Assembly (NCBI GenBank): GCA_907163375.1
Contig: CAJQUW010014769.1
Span: 62,001 to 126,000 of the forward strand
Origin: Prostheceraeus crozeri
Lineage: Eukaryota; Platyhelminthes; Polycladida; Euryleptidae
Direction of reading: 5' to 3'
DNA: 64,000 nucleotides
Shown: positions 1 through 12,900 of the stretch, piece by piece
Numbering within the stretch: position 1 is the first letter of the stretch
Layout of the letters: each line of letters opens with the position of its first letter
The notes under the pieces: model-generated
The model's input: only the letters and a program-made list of their open reading frames with translations
The model's database searches: none
What the model was told of the DNA's origin: nothing
Translations under genes and position numbers: made by a program

Positions 1-1500
1 CATTTGAAGTTTGCTGTTTCTAACTCAATGGAATAGCACAATCAAAACTCTGCTTCTAAGGGATCTAGAGAAATTTTGATCTATATGCTATGTTTGTGGG
101 AACCTAAAGGTTGAAAATATAAATTAAGTCGAAGATCGCGGTCTTTGTCCAGCCCATAATCACTGCTTCCTATATATTTGTGCATTGCTGCTTTGAAGCT
201 AGATAGGGATGTGAAAGTGTCAGGTCAAGGGACCATTCAGCTCATCAAAAATATTGAGCGAACCCAGTTCAAATAATTACATATACACCCGGTTCAATGT
301 TTCACTTGAATGAATAATCATGAACTGTAACTCTTGAAGCTTTGTACTGCAACAATAATGAGTGATCGTGATGTTTGTGTTTATGTTTCCTATTGCAGTC
401 AAAAGAAAATCATGGTCATCGGCGGATTATATTTCCCAATTTTTTTAAATGCTACACTGTCCTCATTCACTTTATTTTTTGTGCAATATTTTGGCAAGAT
501 AAATGACATTCTGCGAATACATATAGACTTGCACTCTCGCAGGCAGAGTGCAGAAGAGCATTTTCATAATAATCTCATGTACTGTACAGGTAAACAGCAT
601 ACACGCAGACTTCCTTTCTTGTCTTTAATTTTATCCCTCTGTCATTAACTTACGAAACTGATGACCATTCTATGACTGTCGTATCTATAGAATCGTTCTT
701 TCAGAATAAATTTTCGGAATAAAACAACATTCAGAATGAACTGAGGGGAAATCATTTTTTACTAATTGTGCAAGGAGATAAAATGGAACATTAATAGATG
801 AAACGATTCAGCAAACACGCACAGTCGTACACTAAGCAACAAGAAAAAATTGAACTATAAAAGAGAGAGTGACAGAGACAGAAAGAAAGAAGAGAAAAGA
901 GAGATATAAGATCAACTGCTCTCCCTCGTGCCACTCGCGCTAAAGTCGACAACAATTAAAGAATAAGCTATAAGAGAAAGAGAGAGAAAATTTGTCTTTA
1001 TTTTGCACGTCTATATTACATATCATATACACAACTAACCAGATTATTGTGATTATTTTGATCTATTCACAAACGAAAAATCTTTTGAAATTTAATCAAA
1101 TTCTGCAACATTTATGCTGCATTTCTTATGACATGTTGACGCAAACTAAATATTTTTTCCCCAAACCTTTTAGACAAAAAAGCATTTATTAAGAAAAGAT
1201 TTTCTGACTTTATTTCAAGAATGGTTAATTTCTAATTTAACTCTAACAATTAAATTTTCATTTTTGAGATTGTTGTCAATCATTCAGCAATTTAGAGCAA
1301 TTAATTCACATATTTGAGAATTTATTTGGATTTTAAAATGAAGATCAATATTAATTTACACAGCAAATTACATTTGTAAGCACATAAATAAATTATATTA
1401 TTCTTCAAAGAGTATTTGAAACAGAAACTTCTAAAATCTCGGGAAGTACATGAACTTTATAATGAAATCTACGGCTGAAGATGACGAATTGAAAATGCAT
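1..1500. other. Non-coding, no gene recognised
   Basis: AT-rich sequence with short chance ORFs only. A purine-rich stretch (GAGA/AGAAAG type) lies around 860-990. I see no conserved protein motif, repeat boundary or RNA gene here. Confidence 0.5.
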
Positions 1501-1537
1501 GCTCATCAATTTCTTCAATTCCATGTATTGAATCCTG

Positions 1538-1543
1538 TTTATT
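1538..1543 (-). promoter_or_regulatory. Candidate polyadenylation signal AATAAA
   Basis: TTTATT on the plus strand reads AATAAA on the minus strand, about 190 bases past the stop codon of the minus-strand gene that ends at 1,730. Position and sequence fit a poly(A) signal; no transcript evidence is available. Confidence 0.4.
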
Positions 1544-1729
1544 CTATACACTTAGCGCATGTACAATATAAATCCAGTAATACTTTTGCATAGAAAATGA
1601 AATTTGACGCAGAAATGAATACGAATTGTAACAGGAATTGAATTTAAGTAGTTCTTGATGATATATAATTGGTACGCCAGTTCCGATGAAATGATTGCGC
1701 AATTCTGAAATCCATAAGTGATTAATCAA

Positions 1730-4026
1730 TTAGTGAAAAGGCAGCCAGTACTGCTTGCTACCATTATCCAGAAGTTCAGAAGAGTAAATTTCTTCTTTGT
1801 ACGATGATAGGAAGGATGTTAACAATTTAGCATCATCATATGAATTAAAGTTATTGTACTGGGAGGAACTGATTACACCTTTAAGAATTATAATACAAAG
1901 CACAAAACTCACTTGTTGAAATAATGTAGCACAAAACTCACTTGATAATTGTGCTTCCTTAACTGTCTGATAGGGGTTGGAGTTTCTCTGCTTTCGTTGC
2001 CTGATCGAAGGGGAGGCAGGGACGCAGCCATCCGTTCTTTGATAGCAACTTCCTCTGCGGCTGCTCTTGCTTCAGCTTCTTTCAGATATCTCTTTCGTTG
2101 TTCGATTGCCCTTGGGTCAGGTTGATCGGAATTGCCACTTCGTATTGCACAATCTCCATTCTGTTTAACCATTCTTCCGCTGCTTGCAACGCTTCCACTT
2201 GCTGATCTGTCGGATTGCGCACCATCATGCTGAGCGGCACTTTGACTATTAATCAAAGCTAGAATCTGTTCCATTTCTCCAGACATGCTAGCACCACCGG
2301 CTGAATGACCATTCACCACATTAAAGTCATAATTTGGAGGAACACTCTCAACGTCTGTGGGGAAAGGAGAACCAGCAGGACTCTCTATCGGCATTGGAGG
2401 CGATTTCATAACTTCGGTTTTAGAAACAGCAGCAATAATATCTTCTTCAACTCCTGACGCCATTGAGTAATTCCCACTGTGGTATGAAGTTCTACTTCCA
2501 ACTTGAGAGTGTCCAATCGATGGTGTTAGTGGCTGAGATGTAACTACCGGAGTAGCTGGTTGGGATCGCAAACTTCGCTCGGAAAGTCTACTACCTTGCC
2601 GTGAACCAGCAGTTGGAGTACCTGGGACTTTAGGTGATGCTATTGGAGTGCCTCTCTGATGTGATGAACGACCAGATCCCGGCACTTGAGGTGACGCTAT
2701 CGGAGTACCTCCTTGTTGTGAGGCACGACCAGATCCGGGCACCTGAGGTGATGCTATCGGAGTACCTCCTTGTTGTGAGACACGACCAGATCCGGGCACC
2801 TGAGGTGACGCTATCGGAGTACCTCCTTGTTGTGAGGCACGACCAGATCCGGGCACCTGAGGTGACGCTATCGGAGTACCTCCTTGTTGTGAGGCACGAC
2901 CAGATCCGGGCACCTGAGGTGACGCTATCGGAGTACCTCCTTGTTGTGAGGCACGACCAGATCCGGGCACCTGAGGTGACGCTATCGGAGTACCTCCTTG
3001 TTGTGAGGCACGACCAGATCCGGGCACCTGAGGTGACGCTATCGAAGTACCTCCTTGTTGTGAGGCACGACCAGATCCGGGCACCTGAGGTGACGCTATC
3101 GGAGTACCTCCTTGTTGTGAGGCACGACCAGATCCGGGCACCTGAGGTGACGCTATCGGAGTACCTCCTTGTTGTGAGGCACGACCAGATCCGGGCACCT
3201 GAGGTGACGCTATCGGAGTACCTCCTTGTTGTGAGGCACGACCAGATCCCGGCACCTGAGGTGACGCTATCGGAGTACCTCCTTGTTGTGAGGCACGACC
3301 AGATCCGGGCACCTGAGGTGACGCTATCGGAGTACCTCCTTGTTGTGAGGCACGACCAGATCCGGGCACCTGAGGTGACGCTATCGGAGTACCTCCTTGT
3401 TGTGAGGCACGACCAGATCCGGGCACCTGAGGTGACGCTATCGGAGTACCTCCTTGTTGTGAGACACGACCAGATCCGGGCACCTGAGGTGACGCTATCG
3501 AAGTACCTCCTTGTTGTGAGGCACGACCAGATCCGGGCACCTGAGGAGACGCTATCGGAGTACCTCCTTGTTGTGAGGCACGACCAGATCCGGCCACCTG
3601 AGGTGATGCTATCGGAGTAGCCTTTTGAGAAGAAATTCGCGGTGTGGGTGGTAATTGTGGAGATTCTATTGGTGCTGATCCATGCTGAGATGCACGATCA
3701 GGAGTTGGAACTTGTTTCGGAGATTCTAATGCTGCCTCTTGATGGTTGCTTATCTGACTTGCTGCTTTACTTGCTGGGCGAGATATGACTGGCTCCGGCT
3801 CAACTTCGTCAAGTGCTGTATCTATTTGTAATTCTGGCTCTGCTGCTGATTGCAGACTTGGATGTTCCGATCCACGAGAAAGAGGTCGTGAACTTGGAGG
3901 TTGACTTCCCGGTTGTGGATCGGTGCCTCCGTCCTCAGGAGGAGGCTCAGTGTCACCTGCAATGAGAACAGTGTCAGTGATAAAATCAAGCTTACCTTGA
4001 AGGCCAACAGAAAAATCAGAGGTCAT
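1730..4026 (-). CDS. Unrecognised host gene with 19-residue tandem repeats; 2-3 exons
   Basis: I do not recognise the family. The long exon encodes a Pro/Ser/Gly/Gln-rich, presumably disordered protein. An acidic, proline-rich N-terminal part leads into about 17 copies of RASQQGGTPIASPQVPGSG, then a Ser-rich stretch and a charged, probably helical segment near the end containing RAIEQRKRYLKEAEARAAAE. A GTGAGT donor at 1,941-1,936 follows codon CAA. A phase-matched acceptor, TTCCTCCCAG, ends at 1,859. It would add a terminal exon at 1,730-1,858 coding a 42-residue tail that begins YNNFNSYDDAK and ends KQYWLPFH before a stop. Near the start, a perfect GTAAGC donor and TTGCAG acceptor bracket a possible 39-bp in-frame intron. 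The ATG at 4,026 may be the real start or lie in an internal exon. The long ORF, splice signals and matching phases support a real gene; its function is unknown. Confidence 0.65.
2640..3620. repeat. 57-bp coding minisatellite, about 17 copies
   Basis: A 57-bp unit (for example CCTTGTTGTGAGGCACGACC plus 37 more bases on the plus strand) repeats head to tail. Units are almost identical in the middle and degenerate at both ends. Variants change Pro to Ser (TSIASP) or Ala to Val (RVSQQ) in a few units. The length is a multiple of three, so the array keeps the minus-strand gene open and by accident also keeps an antisense frame open. Confidence 0.95.
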
Positions 4027-4039
4027 TACATATAAGGTA

Positions 4040-5640
4040 TCTTCGTACTCTATAATCTGTTATGGTCTTGAAGTGTTACAGTGAACACAATATATCAGGA
4101 AATGTGCGTTTTAGTATCCTAATAATGTTACAGACGCATATTCGATATTCAAGATTGAGTTACTCACTTCAAACAACAAGTTTTAGGAAGAGAACAATAG
4201 AATATAGCAAAACTATGCAGAATCGATTGAGTGTTAAGTGTTCATTAACTATTGCTGCATACGCTGCGGAAAATGACGCAAAATAATCATTTGCATGAAG
4301 TATCAAATGTACTGATATTTTACTTGAGAACATTCTTTTGTCAAGTAAATTCTTTTCAGCTTCGTATTGAATTTGCAGTTCACTTTTGAGTCAAATCGCT
4401 TATGATTACACGGACTAGTACAACTTGTATCTGCACCCTTCTGACGACAGAAGCCTGAGAGATTTGCTAAGGGTTGAAATATCGGCATCCAAAAGTAAAA
4501 TGTATCGGTGCCATTTTGTTGGTCATTGCGTAGGCTGTTCCCCAGGTCACCAGATTTGTCTACAATACATATCAGATTCTGGTGTGAATATTTCGTTCTT
4601 TGTACATTCGGGTACATATATTAAAATCAATTTTTCAAAAAGTCTGACATTTTGGCGGTTTTCGAGAAGTTTCTCTTCCTTGAAAAAATCCAGACGACTT
4701 TGAATTACATGGAGACTAAATTTAACTGCTACCATTGGTAATGAACATCATAGAATAATTAAGTGAATATAATGAGAAAATGCTTGCAAGCTTCAACGCA
4801 GGTCTACAAGAAATTTGTAATGCATAATACGCATGAAATACGCATTTCTTCCAGGAAAATTTGTGATTTTTCATCATGACTATTAAATTAACTTGCTGGA
4901 TGTCTACCAAAAGTTGTTGTGTTTCTAGAATTTATAGATAATTTTGTGGTAATCTTACTATGTACTAAAACTAATACACATGACACGGCAAGTTGGCCAG
5001 GAATTTGATGAACTTAGCATACAACACTCTCAAAGACAGCAATAATTGTAAATGTGTCACTCCATCTTCGCCATAAATAATTTGAAAGAGAGTATCACAC
5101 CATATTCTGATTTCATAGTGAATAGGCCTACTACTTATAAATCAGAATGAGTAGAACTAAATTTCATCTAATTCTTAGGAGCTTCTTTCTCCTAATAGAG
5201 ATAGTCGACAGCTTTCCAGCATGATATAAGGAGCTTCCTCAAGTTTCTCACCATATACTTCAAAGTTGTCTGGATTTTTCAAGGAAGGATGAATATCTCG
5301 AAAACCGCCAAAATTACAATTTTTAGAAAGTTCTTTGAGCCATATTTTTGATCTATGTGGTTTTCTATCTCTTCTGTGTCTATGATTCCACGCATGCAAA
5401 GTTTTTAATGTTTGTACCATTTAAGTTTTTAGAAAGTTGATCTTTTTCAATGTCCGTGAGCGACCTTTAAATCTTTTCAAAAATATTTCACATGGGTTCG
5501 TTTTAGACACAATGCAAGATATTAAGTGGTGCGACCTAAAAAATCGAAAACTCAATTTGAAGAGACATCCTATATGCATGTGCGTCCAATTTATTATTCA
5601 GATAGACAAAGTAGCATTTAGTCGCAAATCATAACTTTAG
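4040..5640. other. Non-coding, no gene recognised
   Basis: AT-rich sequence with short chance ORFs. Two places (around 4,660 and 5,300) share short similar words about gttttcgag and ttttcaagga in opposite orientation, too short to define an element. Confidence 0.4.
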
Positions 5641-5649
5641 CAAATATGA

Positions 5650-6000
5650 AAACAACTAACTCCAGTCTGAACCGGAGGTAGCTCTGGTTCGAGGGGAAGA
5701 TCTGGTGACCGTGGAGAACAGTTAAATTGACAGCTGGCAAAGACCGCACAACGGAATTCCTTTTGGGATCACGAAAGTCCGAGAGCACGTACTTGATGGC
5801 TGTGTTTGGGGTAGCGATAGTTTGGTCTGGTTACTGATGTCAGGGTTGGTTCTTGTTGGGGTTCTGACCCCTACGAGCTAGTACTTATGACTGGGGGAGA
5901 TGCCCCTGTAACTGGCCCTGATAATTCATTCGATCGTTGGCTTTCATGGTTAACGGTCAGATTGCTCTGCGGCTCTTGCAAACTGTGCATCTGCTCGTAA
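5650..6000. other. GC-richer segment, possible repeat, unclassified
   Basis: This stretch is clearly less AT-rich than its surroundings and has no ORF. A similar GC-richer stretch lies at 6,690-6,960, just past a LINE 3' end, so the two may be halves of one repeat separated by the LINE. I could not match their ends and assign no family. Confidence 0.25.
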
Positions 6001-6104
6001 GCATATCTATGATGGAATTAGATCAACGCATTACCTATACACCATATGAGTTACAAAGAATAAGATCTCTAGGATGTACTGGACTGAACTGATCACAATG
6101 AAAA

Positions 6105-6670
6105 AATTGTAAAGAAAGCACAAATGAGAATGCATTTTATAAGTGAAATGATGCGATGTGGACTTCAAAATGAGGATATTATACGGTATTTCTGTGCTTT
6201 TGTCCGAAGCATCCTCGAATATGGAGCTCCAGTGTGGCACTTCGGAATCACCAAAGCTCAATCAATTGCTATTGAATCTGTTCAAAGACGACTGATAAGA
6301 ATGATGGAACGCATCCCATATGATTATCATGATTATGATTATGACCGTCTTCTACAAAAATATTCACTGGAAACACTTAGTTCACGACGCATGAACATCT
6401 GTCGGAATTATTTTAACAATTTGCCAAAAGCTTTGAGTGAAAGAATTTCACATCGTCCACAAAAAACAGAAATATTGAGACGTAAAACAAATATCATCTT
6501 TTGTAACACCAGCAGGTATAAAAACTCCTTCTTGCCATCTGCAGTACAGAACTTCTCGTAATTGATTTTTAGTGTGTATACATGTATATCTTCTACTTTT
6601 CACTTTTTTTTGTAAAATGATCAGCTTCTGCTGTCTAGTATTGAATAAACATATTATTATTATTATATAA
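6105..6670 (+). mobile_element. LINE 3' end (non-LTR retrotransposon, 5'-truncated)
   Basis: An ORF at 6,124-6,561 encodes the conserved region after the reverse transcriptase of AP-endonuclease LINEs: an extended K(I)VKKAQMRMHF start, then FCAFVRSILEYGAPVWH, then AIESVQRRLIRMM, ending in a stop after NSFLPSAVQNFS. A 3' untranslated region of about 90 bases follows, with AATAAA and an (ATT)n tail at 6,650-6,668, typical of CR1/Jockey-group LINEs. The catalytic RT core is missing, as in most 5'-truncated copies. The clade cannot be fixed from this piece. Confidence 0.85.
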
Positions 6671-6689
6671 TGTGGAGGATTGCTGACAG

Positions 6690-6960
6690 AGTTGTTTCTA
6701 TTGGAAGTCAGCATGACACAGGTACAAGCGAGCGGGGTTAAGCAGCTTGGTAGGGATCTTCCCATGAGTTCCCAAAAGATTCACTACGGTATGTCCCTTG
6801 CCGGCTTAATGGAGTGTCCCGGTATGGCTGGATCCATTGTAACATATCAGGGCCTCCAAGGGTGATACAGGGCTGCTGTTAGTTTGATGCTAGTGGATTG
6901 GGCCAGATTGCTGCTACACCGGGTCCTAATCCGTTCCTTCGGGTGTATCTTTCAAAACCT
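6690..6960. other. GC-richer segment, unclassified
   Basis: Lies directly past the LINE tail. It resembles 5,650-6,000 in base composition but has no recognised protein or RNA motif. Confidence 0.2.
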
Positions 6961-7102
6961 TTACCAATTTATTAATCAGACAAAGTGGCTGGTCTTTAGT
7001 CACAAATCAGTTTCTTCGAATAGATGCTGCACTTAGTTGTTTGATTATTGGCCTATACGCTATGTTTGGTACCTTTAAGGATGCGTGTACACCGTGTGTG
7101 CT

Positions 7103-7106
7103 TTAA
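7103..7106. repeat. TTAA target duplication, left
   Basis: The TTAA abuts the inverted end of the piggyBac element and pairs with the TTAA at 8,627-8,630. Confidence 0.75.
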
Positions 7107-8626
7107 CTCTCAAACGACGGTGACAGAATATCCCATATTACACGATTGGGGTCCAATAGATCCAGTTATTGAAGGCAGACCGTAAAACTTTACCAAAATT
7201 ATATACAAGTGAATTATTATCTTCTCTGTATTGAACAGCAACTTATACTCTTGAACAAAAAAGACAGTTAGATGGTCAATGCTCCATCAGTCCGCTCACA
7301 AAGATGTTGTATGTTCATTACACGCGAATTCTCACATCGAATACATTTCTCGAGAATTTTCTGGTCATTACTTCTGGGACAGAGTTGGCATCTACTTTTG
7401 ATCCTCGTTGGTCTAGCACGTCTGTCGACCTCCGCCGTATGTTCTGCATCATCAACTGATGGCAAATGAAGAAGATATATAGCCAATTCCGCAAGAAACA
7501 ACGTCGTCGGTGGTTGCTGTGGTTAGCAAAATCTGGATTCATCAAAAATGAATGCGATGTCTAACAAGTTGCAAAATAAGGAAAAGGGCCAGGCAGTGTG
7601 ATCAACAGCATCAACTAACCTCGTGCGCATAGGATGACCTGTGGTATACGCAACGCATCCTCGTTCCCTGAATTGTCAGGTTGAAGTGACGAAAGTAAAA
7701 TGACAGCCACGACCCTTGTTTGGGAGCGTAAGATCACAGAATTAAATATTTTGTTTAGAAATATTATACAAACAAATATTTTGTTATAAATGTTTATCTG
7801 CTTCGGTTTGCTAGAAGTGTGATTAATACGAAATTGACGGCAAATCGAGGAATTTAATAAGTGGGCAAAAAGGTATTCCTAATACCTTACAGAGATAGGA
7901 AAAAATTCGTGCGCTGCTTGCGGATAAATGTCAGTTCCTGCAAAGTGCTTCGATTGCCATGGACATTCCTTCAGATTCGAAGATCATTACACACAAATTT
8001 TCACCATAATGTTGGCCCTTTCAATCATTATTAAAAAAAAGCAGGAGGCGTACGAAAATTAGTTCACTTGATGTTTTCACATCCTGTCCTCGGCATTCCT
8101 CACTGTATAGTGCATGCACTGAATCGAATGTTAGGCAAGACAGCGATGTGTGATTTGGTGTGTGCGAAGTGATAGAATAGTAGTCATGCCTCTCTCACTG
8201 GCTCTGGTTCCTCTGCTGACAGCTTATTGTTTGCCATTCACAATAGCAAGCGATGCACGAATTATTCATTCGAGAAGGAGCAAGTTGTCTAATTCTGTAA
8301 TGTGCCATTTCGATATCAAGGTTAGACATGATTCTTCCTTTCCACGAAACCTAAGAAACGCGCAGATGAATCTAATTCTGTGCGCAAGATACTAGAATAG
8401 TATCTCGTTTAAATCCTAATAGAGACATCTCTATTTCTTGAAGCTTTCATTTGAATCACTCCAGATGTAAAGATAATGAAGATATCATGGATTTACTATC
8501 AAACTTTAAGCCAGCTAACCACGCTAAGAAATATCAGTGAAAATGAAATTAATTTGGTAAATAGTTGATGTACTGGAGCACAATGAAAAAAGTTGGGGTC
8601 CAATGGACCCAGCCGTCGTTTGATGG
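7107..8626 (-). mobile_element. Decayed piggyBac transposon with TTAA ends
   Basis: The element is bounded by TTAA at 7,103-7,106 and 8,627-8,630. The ends are inverted: CTCTCAAACGACGG on the left against CCATCAAACGACGG read inward from the right, and both sides then carry GGGGTCCAATRGAYCC. TTAA target sites are diagnostic of piggyBac. Inside, minus-strand frames at 7,268-7,545 resemble the transposase C-terminus: an N-H-RRRCFLRNWLYI stretch, then a Cys-rich segment (SRCQLCP, CIRCENS, NIQHLCE) like the piggyBac cysteine domain. Reading has to jump between frames, so the transposase is dead. At 1,520 bp the copy is shorter than a full piggyBac (about 2.5 kb), so internal sequence has been lost. 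Confidence 0.8.
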
Positions 8627-8630
8627 TTAA
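8627..8630. repeat. TTAA target duplication, right
   Basis: Pairs with the TTAA at 7,103-7,106 to frame the piggyBac element. Confidence 0.75.
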
Positions 8631-9635
8631 ATCACCGTTGAATTGAGCAATTAAAATAGAATGAAATATCCATGTGCTCTGACGATGAAAGTGTAGAGCG
8701 AGAAAGATCTTGTTCTAGAAATTAAAAAAGAAACAATATGTTGCGTGATTTCTCTCAACTTCTTTTGAATATCTACCCTTTCAAGTACCTGTATGTTACG
8801 TTCTAACTGAATTTAGCATTACCGGGGCGATTCAAAACTTTATTTTCATTTAAATTCATGTACTGATGCATTATCTAATTAAAACAAAAGTACGTAGCCA
8901 ATGCCATGTAGCAAAATTACGTCTCATGTCAGAGGTAGCAAATTCAAAAGGATAATTGTGAAGAAAGCATAGTCCTACTGTAGTTCTTGTTCCATTTCAC
9001 ACGAGTGTGTCTGTGTGTACAAATCAGTTGCCGATGTGTTGTTGCGTAGAACTTTTTAGCATGCTAGTATCTTATCGGTGCTGATGCTTCTCTCTCACCT
9101 CGAATAGACTTCGCTCGGAATAAATGCTCGCTTCAAATGTATTTTTATTTCGGATGGACGCCGGGTCGTCTAGTCGAAGGAATGCTGTATCCTACTCTGT
9201 AAATGCATATCTGGAGTTTATGGTGATAAGCTGAGTTTTACGGGTTTTCGACAACTTAAACAACGCAGGCAGTTCACCTATATGCACTAGTAAACATCTA
9301 GAAGGTATTCTCCAGGCTCAACTCAAATATAACCTGTAAGACTGAACAGTGCCATGACATGATAAGTGTCGTCGCATGAATTCTTCAAATTTTTAAAAAT
9401 ACGCTTTTAATTGAGCTTTGTTTGTAGAATCATATATATAGGCTACTCTGTTTAAGAGATACTGATAATGCATTGTTGATTATGCGCCGATCAATCATGT
9501 GATTTTATATGTTATTAATTTGATTTATCAAAGCATTTTATCAAACGATCAGCACATAGTGCATTCACAAATGCTTTATTGCATAATGATTCGCAAACTT
9601 AGTGATCACCTGGCTTAGAAGACCAGGATTCAGCT
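8631..9635. other. Non-coding, no gene recognised
   Basis: AT-rich sequence without convincing ORFs, repeats or RNA genes. Confidence 0.4.
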
Positions 9636-9637
9636 AC

Positions 9638-9980
9638 AGTCCGTTTCATAAAAAGTGGATCATCCTAAAATTTGACTAAATAAAACATAAGTATGATACA
9701 GAAAGCATTTTTCATGTTATTTCATGTCCTCATAAATGTCCTTATATAATCTCCCTATTGTCAATGACATTACCAATTCGTCTAGGCATTGATTCGATGA
9801 TTTGATTTTTGATCTGTAGGTAGCAGTGAACGACGAACGTTACGTTTTAGAATACTCCATACATTTTCTATGGGATTCAGATCAGGAGAACGAGCTGGCC
9901 AAGATAATGTCCTAAGCCCTAATTGAGACTTGCATAAGTTGACTACTCTACTCTGTGACAATGTTCATTCGTATTCATGG
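9638..9980 (-). mobile_element. Tc1/mariner remnant, transposase C-terminus and one end
   Basis: Minus-strand translation of about 9,780-9,910 gives TLSWPARSPDLNPIENVW followed by SILKRNVRRSLLPTDQKS. This is the block around the third catalytic acidic residue of Tc1/mariner transposases (consensus WPxxSPDLNPIEN-W). About 150 bases beyond the C-terminal codons, next to a TA, lies CAGTCCGTTTCATAAAAAGT, a plausible terminal inverted repeat with the usual CAGT start. I find no matching second end, and the N-terminal and central catalytic regions are missing, so this is a truncated fossil. Confidence 0.8.
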
Positions 9981-9989
9981 TTCCTTGCT

Positions 9990-12900
9990 GTATGTGAAGT
10001 TCAGCCTAGTTCTAGCAAGGGTGACACTTTGTCTTTTGTGAATGCGATCTCGTTATTGTTCATGTATTGTTTTTGCCAACACCATCTATACTGGATCTGA
10101 TTGACCAATTTTCTTTATTTTTGTTTTGCTTGATAGCTTTTGGCTTGTAGAACAACATATTACATAACAAAGGAAACAAATGTAATTTTGTTAGACAAAG
10201 CGATGTTTAAGGGTGAAACGATCTGTATTTTTATTGATTATTATTTTGCAACGTCGAGTACAATCATGAATTCAGTTATCCAGTGGCGGCACCTCAACAG
10301 CAGACCTATTTGCGGAAACAATAGGCCTACCGGTATAAAAACGGATAATTGAAACTGAGGTTGAGATCAGTCAACTGAATAGATCATGAATCATTGAATC
10401 TATGGTCACGATTAGATGTCCCTGCATTATATACGAGTATTTCTCTCAAAACTTATCAATAAATAAATTGTGATTGTTGTGCGAAAAAGAAATTGATCCG
10501 GGAAAATACAATATCATAATCAAGCCTTATTTATTCCCATGAATACCAAGACGCAAACATGTCTTCTCGAGAGAATGCTTATATTATTGAACACCAATAA
10601 TCCAATAATCCAATGCCAGATTATTCATGATAAATTGTGACATTTATGACTTACACACTGCATGTAATAATTTACGGCCCTTTCTTCCGATCCCCGATAT
10701 CATGTCAATTACTTATGCATCTCATCTCTTTCAATAATAAAGAAAAATAATAATAAATAATAGAATAATAATAATAAATCTAAGCCCTTTCAAAAAGGCT
10801 ATTGTCTTTTTAATTTTGTGATTTTTTATTTTGAATGTAAATCGGATTCGCGAAAATCTTTTTTCTTATAAACGATATCGAATACCAACATGTTTCAAAA
10901 TATCCATTTTATCACTCATAACTTTTCATATGTAAGATAATGAATTCCATAGTTCGCTTCATATGCTTGATGGAATAGAATTTGATTGTGAAATCTTCCA
11001 TAATCTGTTCTAATATTTTACCTGTACAGCTTCAATCTACGACGGTCTCTTCATATTCAATACATTGGATATGATAATTACACTTTTGTGACTAGGTCAG
11101 ATTAGCTTGTAGGCTACTTATGATTATCCCTCACCTACCGAGTAAGATTAGCAGTAAACATCTAATCGGGACAGCAGTGTACAGGTATGACTCGTTTATT
11201 CAGCTAGCAACCTTATATTTCTAAGATGAAAAGTCAATTAGGCTTTAGTCATATAGTTTACGGAAGTCACTCATGAATAAGAAAAAAATATGTATGCACA
11301 TAAGTCCCTTTGCCAATTGCAAAGCTGAAAGGTCGACACATAATACTTTTTGCATTTTCTAAATGTAAACAAACTTGCAGATCGCATTTGAAGATATTCT
11401 CCTAGGAATTGTTGTAAAATAGGCTTTAGGGAATTTCTGCGCCAAAAAGTCATTTTTGAAATTTTTGTCCATAAAGCCTTGCCGATTCACCGATATGTGG
11501 AATTACGATACGTAGTTTTGAACAAAATCTACGCGGGCTTTGTAGGCTACAATAAATGTGTCTTTCGGAGCCATTGTCATGAGCTATCGATTATTACTAA
11601 CGATATGATAAAAATTCGGAATTGAATTTGATAATTTGTAGTCAGAAAATCGAAACAGAACTGTGTTCGTCTTTTTTCATAACTACTTACACGGAGAAGT
11701 AATTATGTTGTTATTTCCAACCTTCAAGCAACCTTTTCTACAGGAAGGAGAAATACAAAGGACTGGGATGACATTCAACGACCACTTACCAATTTATTGC
11801 TCTCGACAAATCTGTGGTAGAAATGAAATTATGCCTAAATTAATAAATAAATGAATGAAGCAATGCAAAAAATTGAAACAGAGCCTTTCAAAAGATTTTG
11901 CCCTATCTCACATGATATTGTCTATAGATTAATGGAAATCATAGAATAATCTATTCATCAAGCGGCTAATTCTCAAATCAGTTTAGTTTCAGTTTTTGCA
12001 ACATCGCAATGCAATGTATTTTAGGCCACCATCCTCAAACTGCACTTGTATTGGATATGATATTGGCAGGACAGATCGTTCAGATTGCTCCTATCACTCT
12101 ATTTTAAAGAATATGAAGCTAAGTAGGGCCTAACGGCATTCCTGAAATCTATATTGGTTTAGCAGCATTCAGTCTAAAATTACATAGGACTATGATATAG
12201 GAAAAGTATTCAATAGTGAAGGTACCTGATTGTCAAGAAGAATGATTGCACGTGTCTGAATGCAAACATTTGAGTGGTTCTTTGATCATTTTCAGTGTTG
12301 CACTGTACTTCATTGCCATCAGAACATGATCGTCTTATATACTCGATGGAAGGCCTACTTCTGTAGTTACTGACATTAAATACAGTATAATAATATTTAA
12401 ATGTACAATGTACAAATCAGAAACCACTGTCAATTTCAGCGAATCTAGCACTTCGAAGTTTAAACTGAATGCTTTGACAACTTACCCGGAGCAGTTAGAT
12501 CTGACATATGGGAGCAGGTAAGTTAGATTCCCCTGTTGTCGATCGCGTAATCCGGTGTAGCACCAAAGTGGACTAGCGAATCACCACCACCTGAATCAAA
12601 GCACCTTCACGTTGACTGAACTGTTGCCATTACCAACGCACCGTCATCCATTCAAACACACAACTACCATCTCATAAGCATACCGCAATCATTGACAGTG
12701 CAGTAATGGTCTATTGTTGCGCTTCTGACACTCAAATAGTGAGAGATGGACCTAATCGACGCGACGATAGTCAGTCACAACGTGTTTATGGTCCTAACTT
12801 TACTAAACCTGATGTAATAAAGTGCTTCTGATACAAGCTTAAGACATTTTGGTCACACTGAGATAATTATTGCTTCTTTGGAGATTAACAGATATAAATT

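Noticed and set aside
2634-3620. 328-codon plus-strand ORF (repeats of LSEYLLVVRHDQIRAPEVT)
   Set aside because: It is the antisense of the 57-bp minisatellite. The repeat length is a multiple of three and one stop-free unit keeps the frame open. It has no start context, splice signals or conserved flanks.
5650-6960. A tRNA-derived SINE split by the LINE fragment
   Set aside because: No A-box/B-box pair or target duplication could be recognised; only base composition links the two parts.
12480-12560. GGAGCAGGTAAGT as a splice donor of an unseen gene
   Set aside because: No open reading frame with coding character leads into it.
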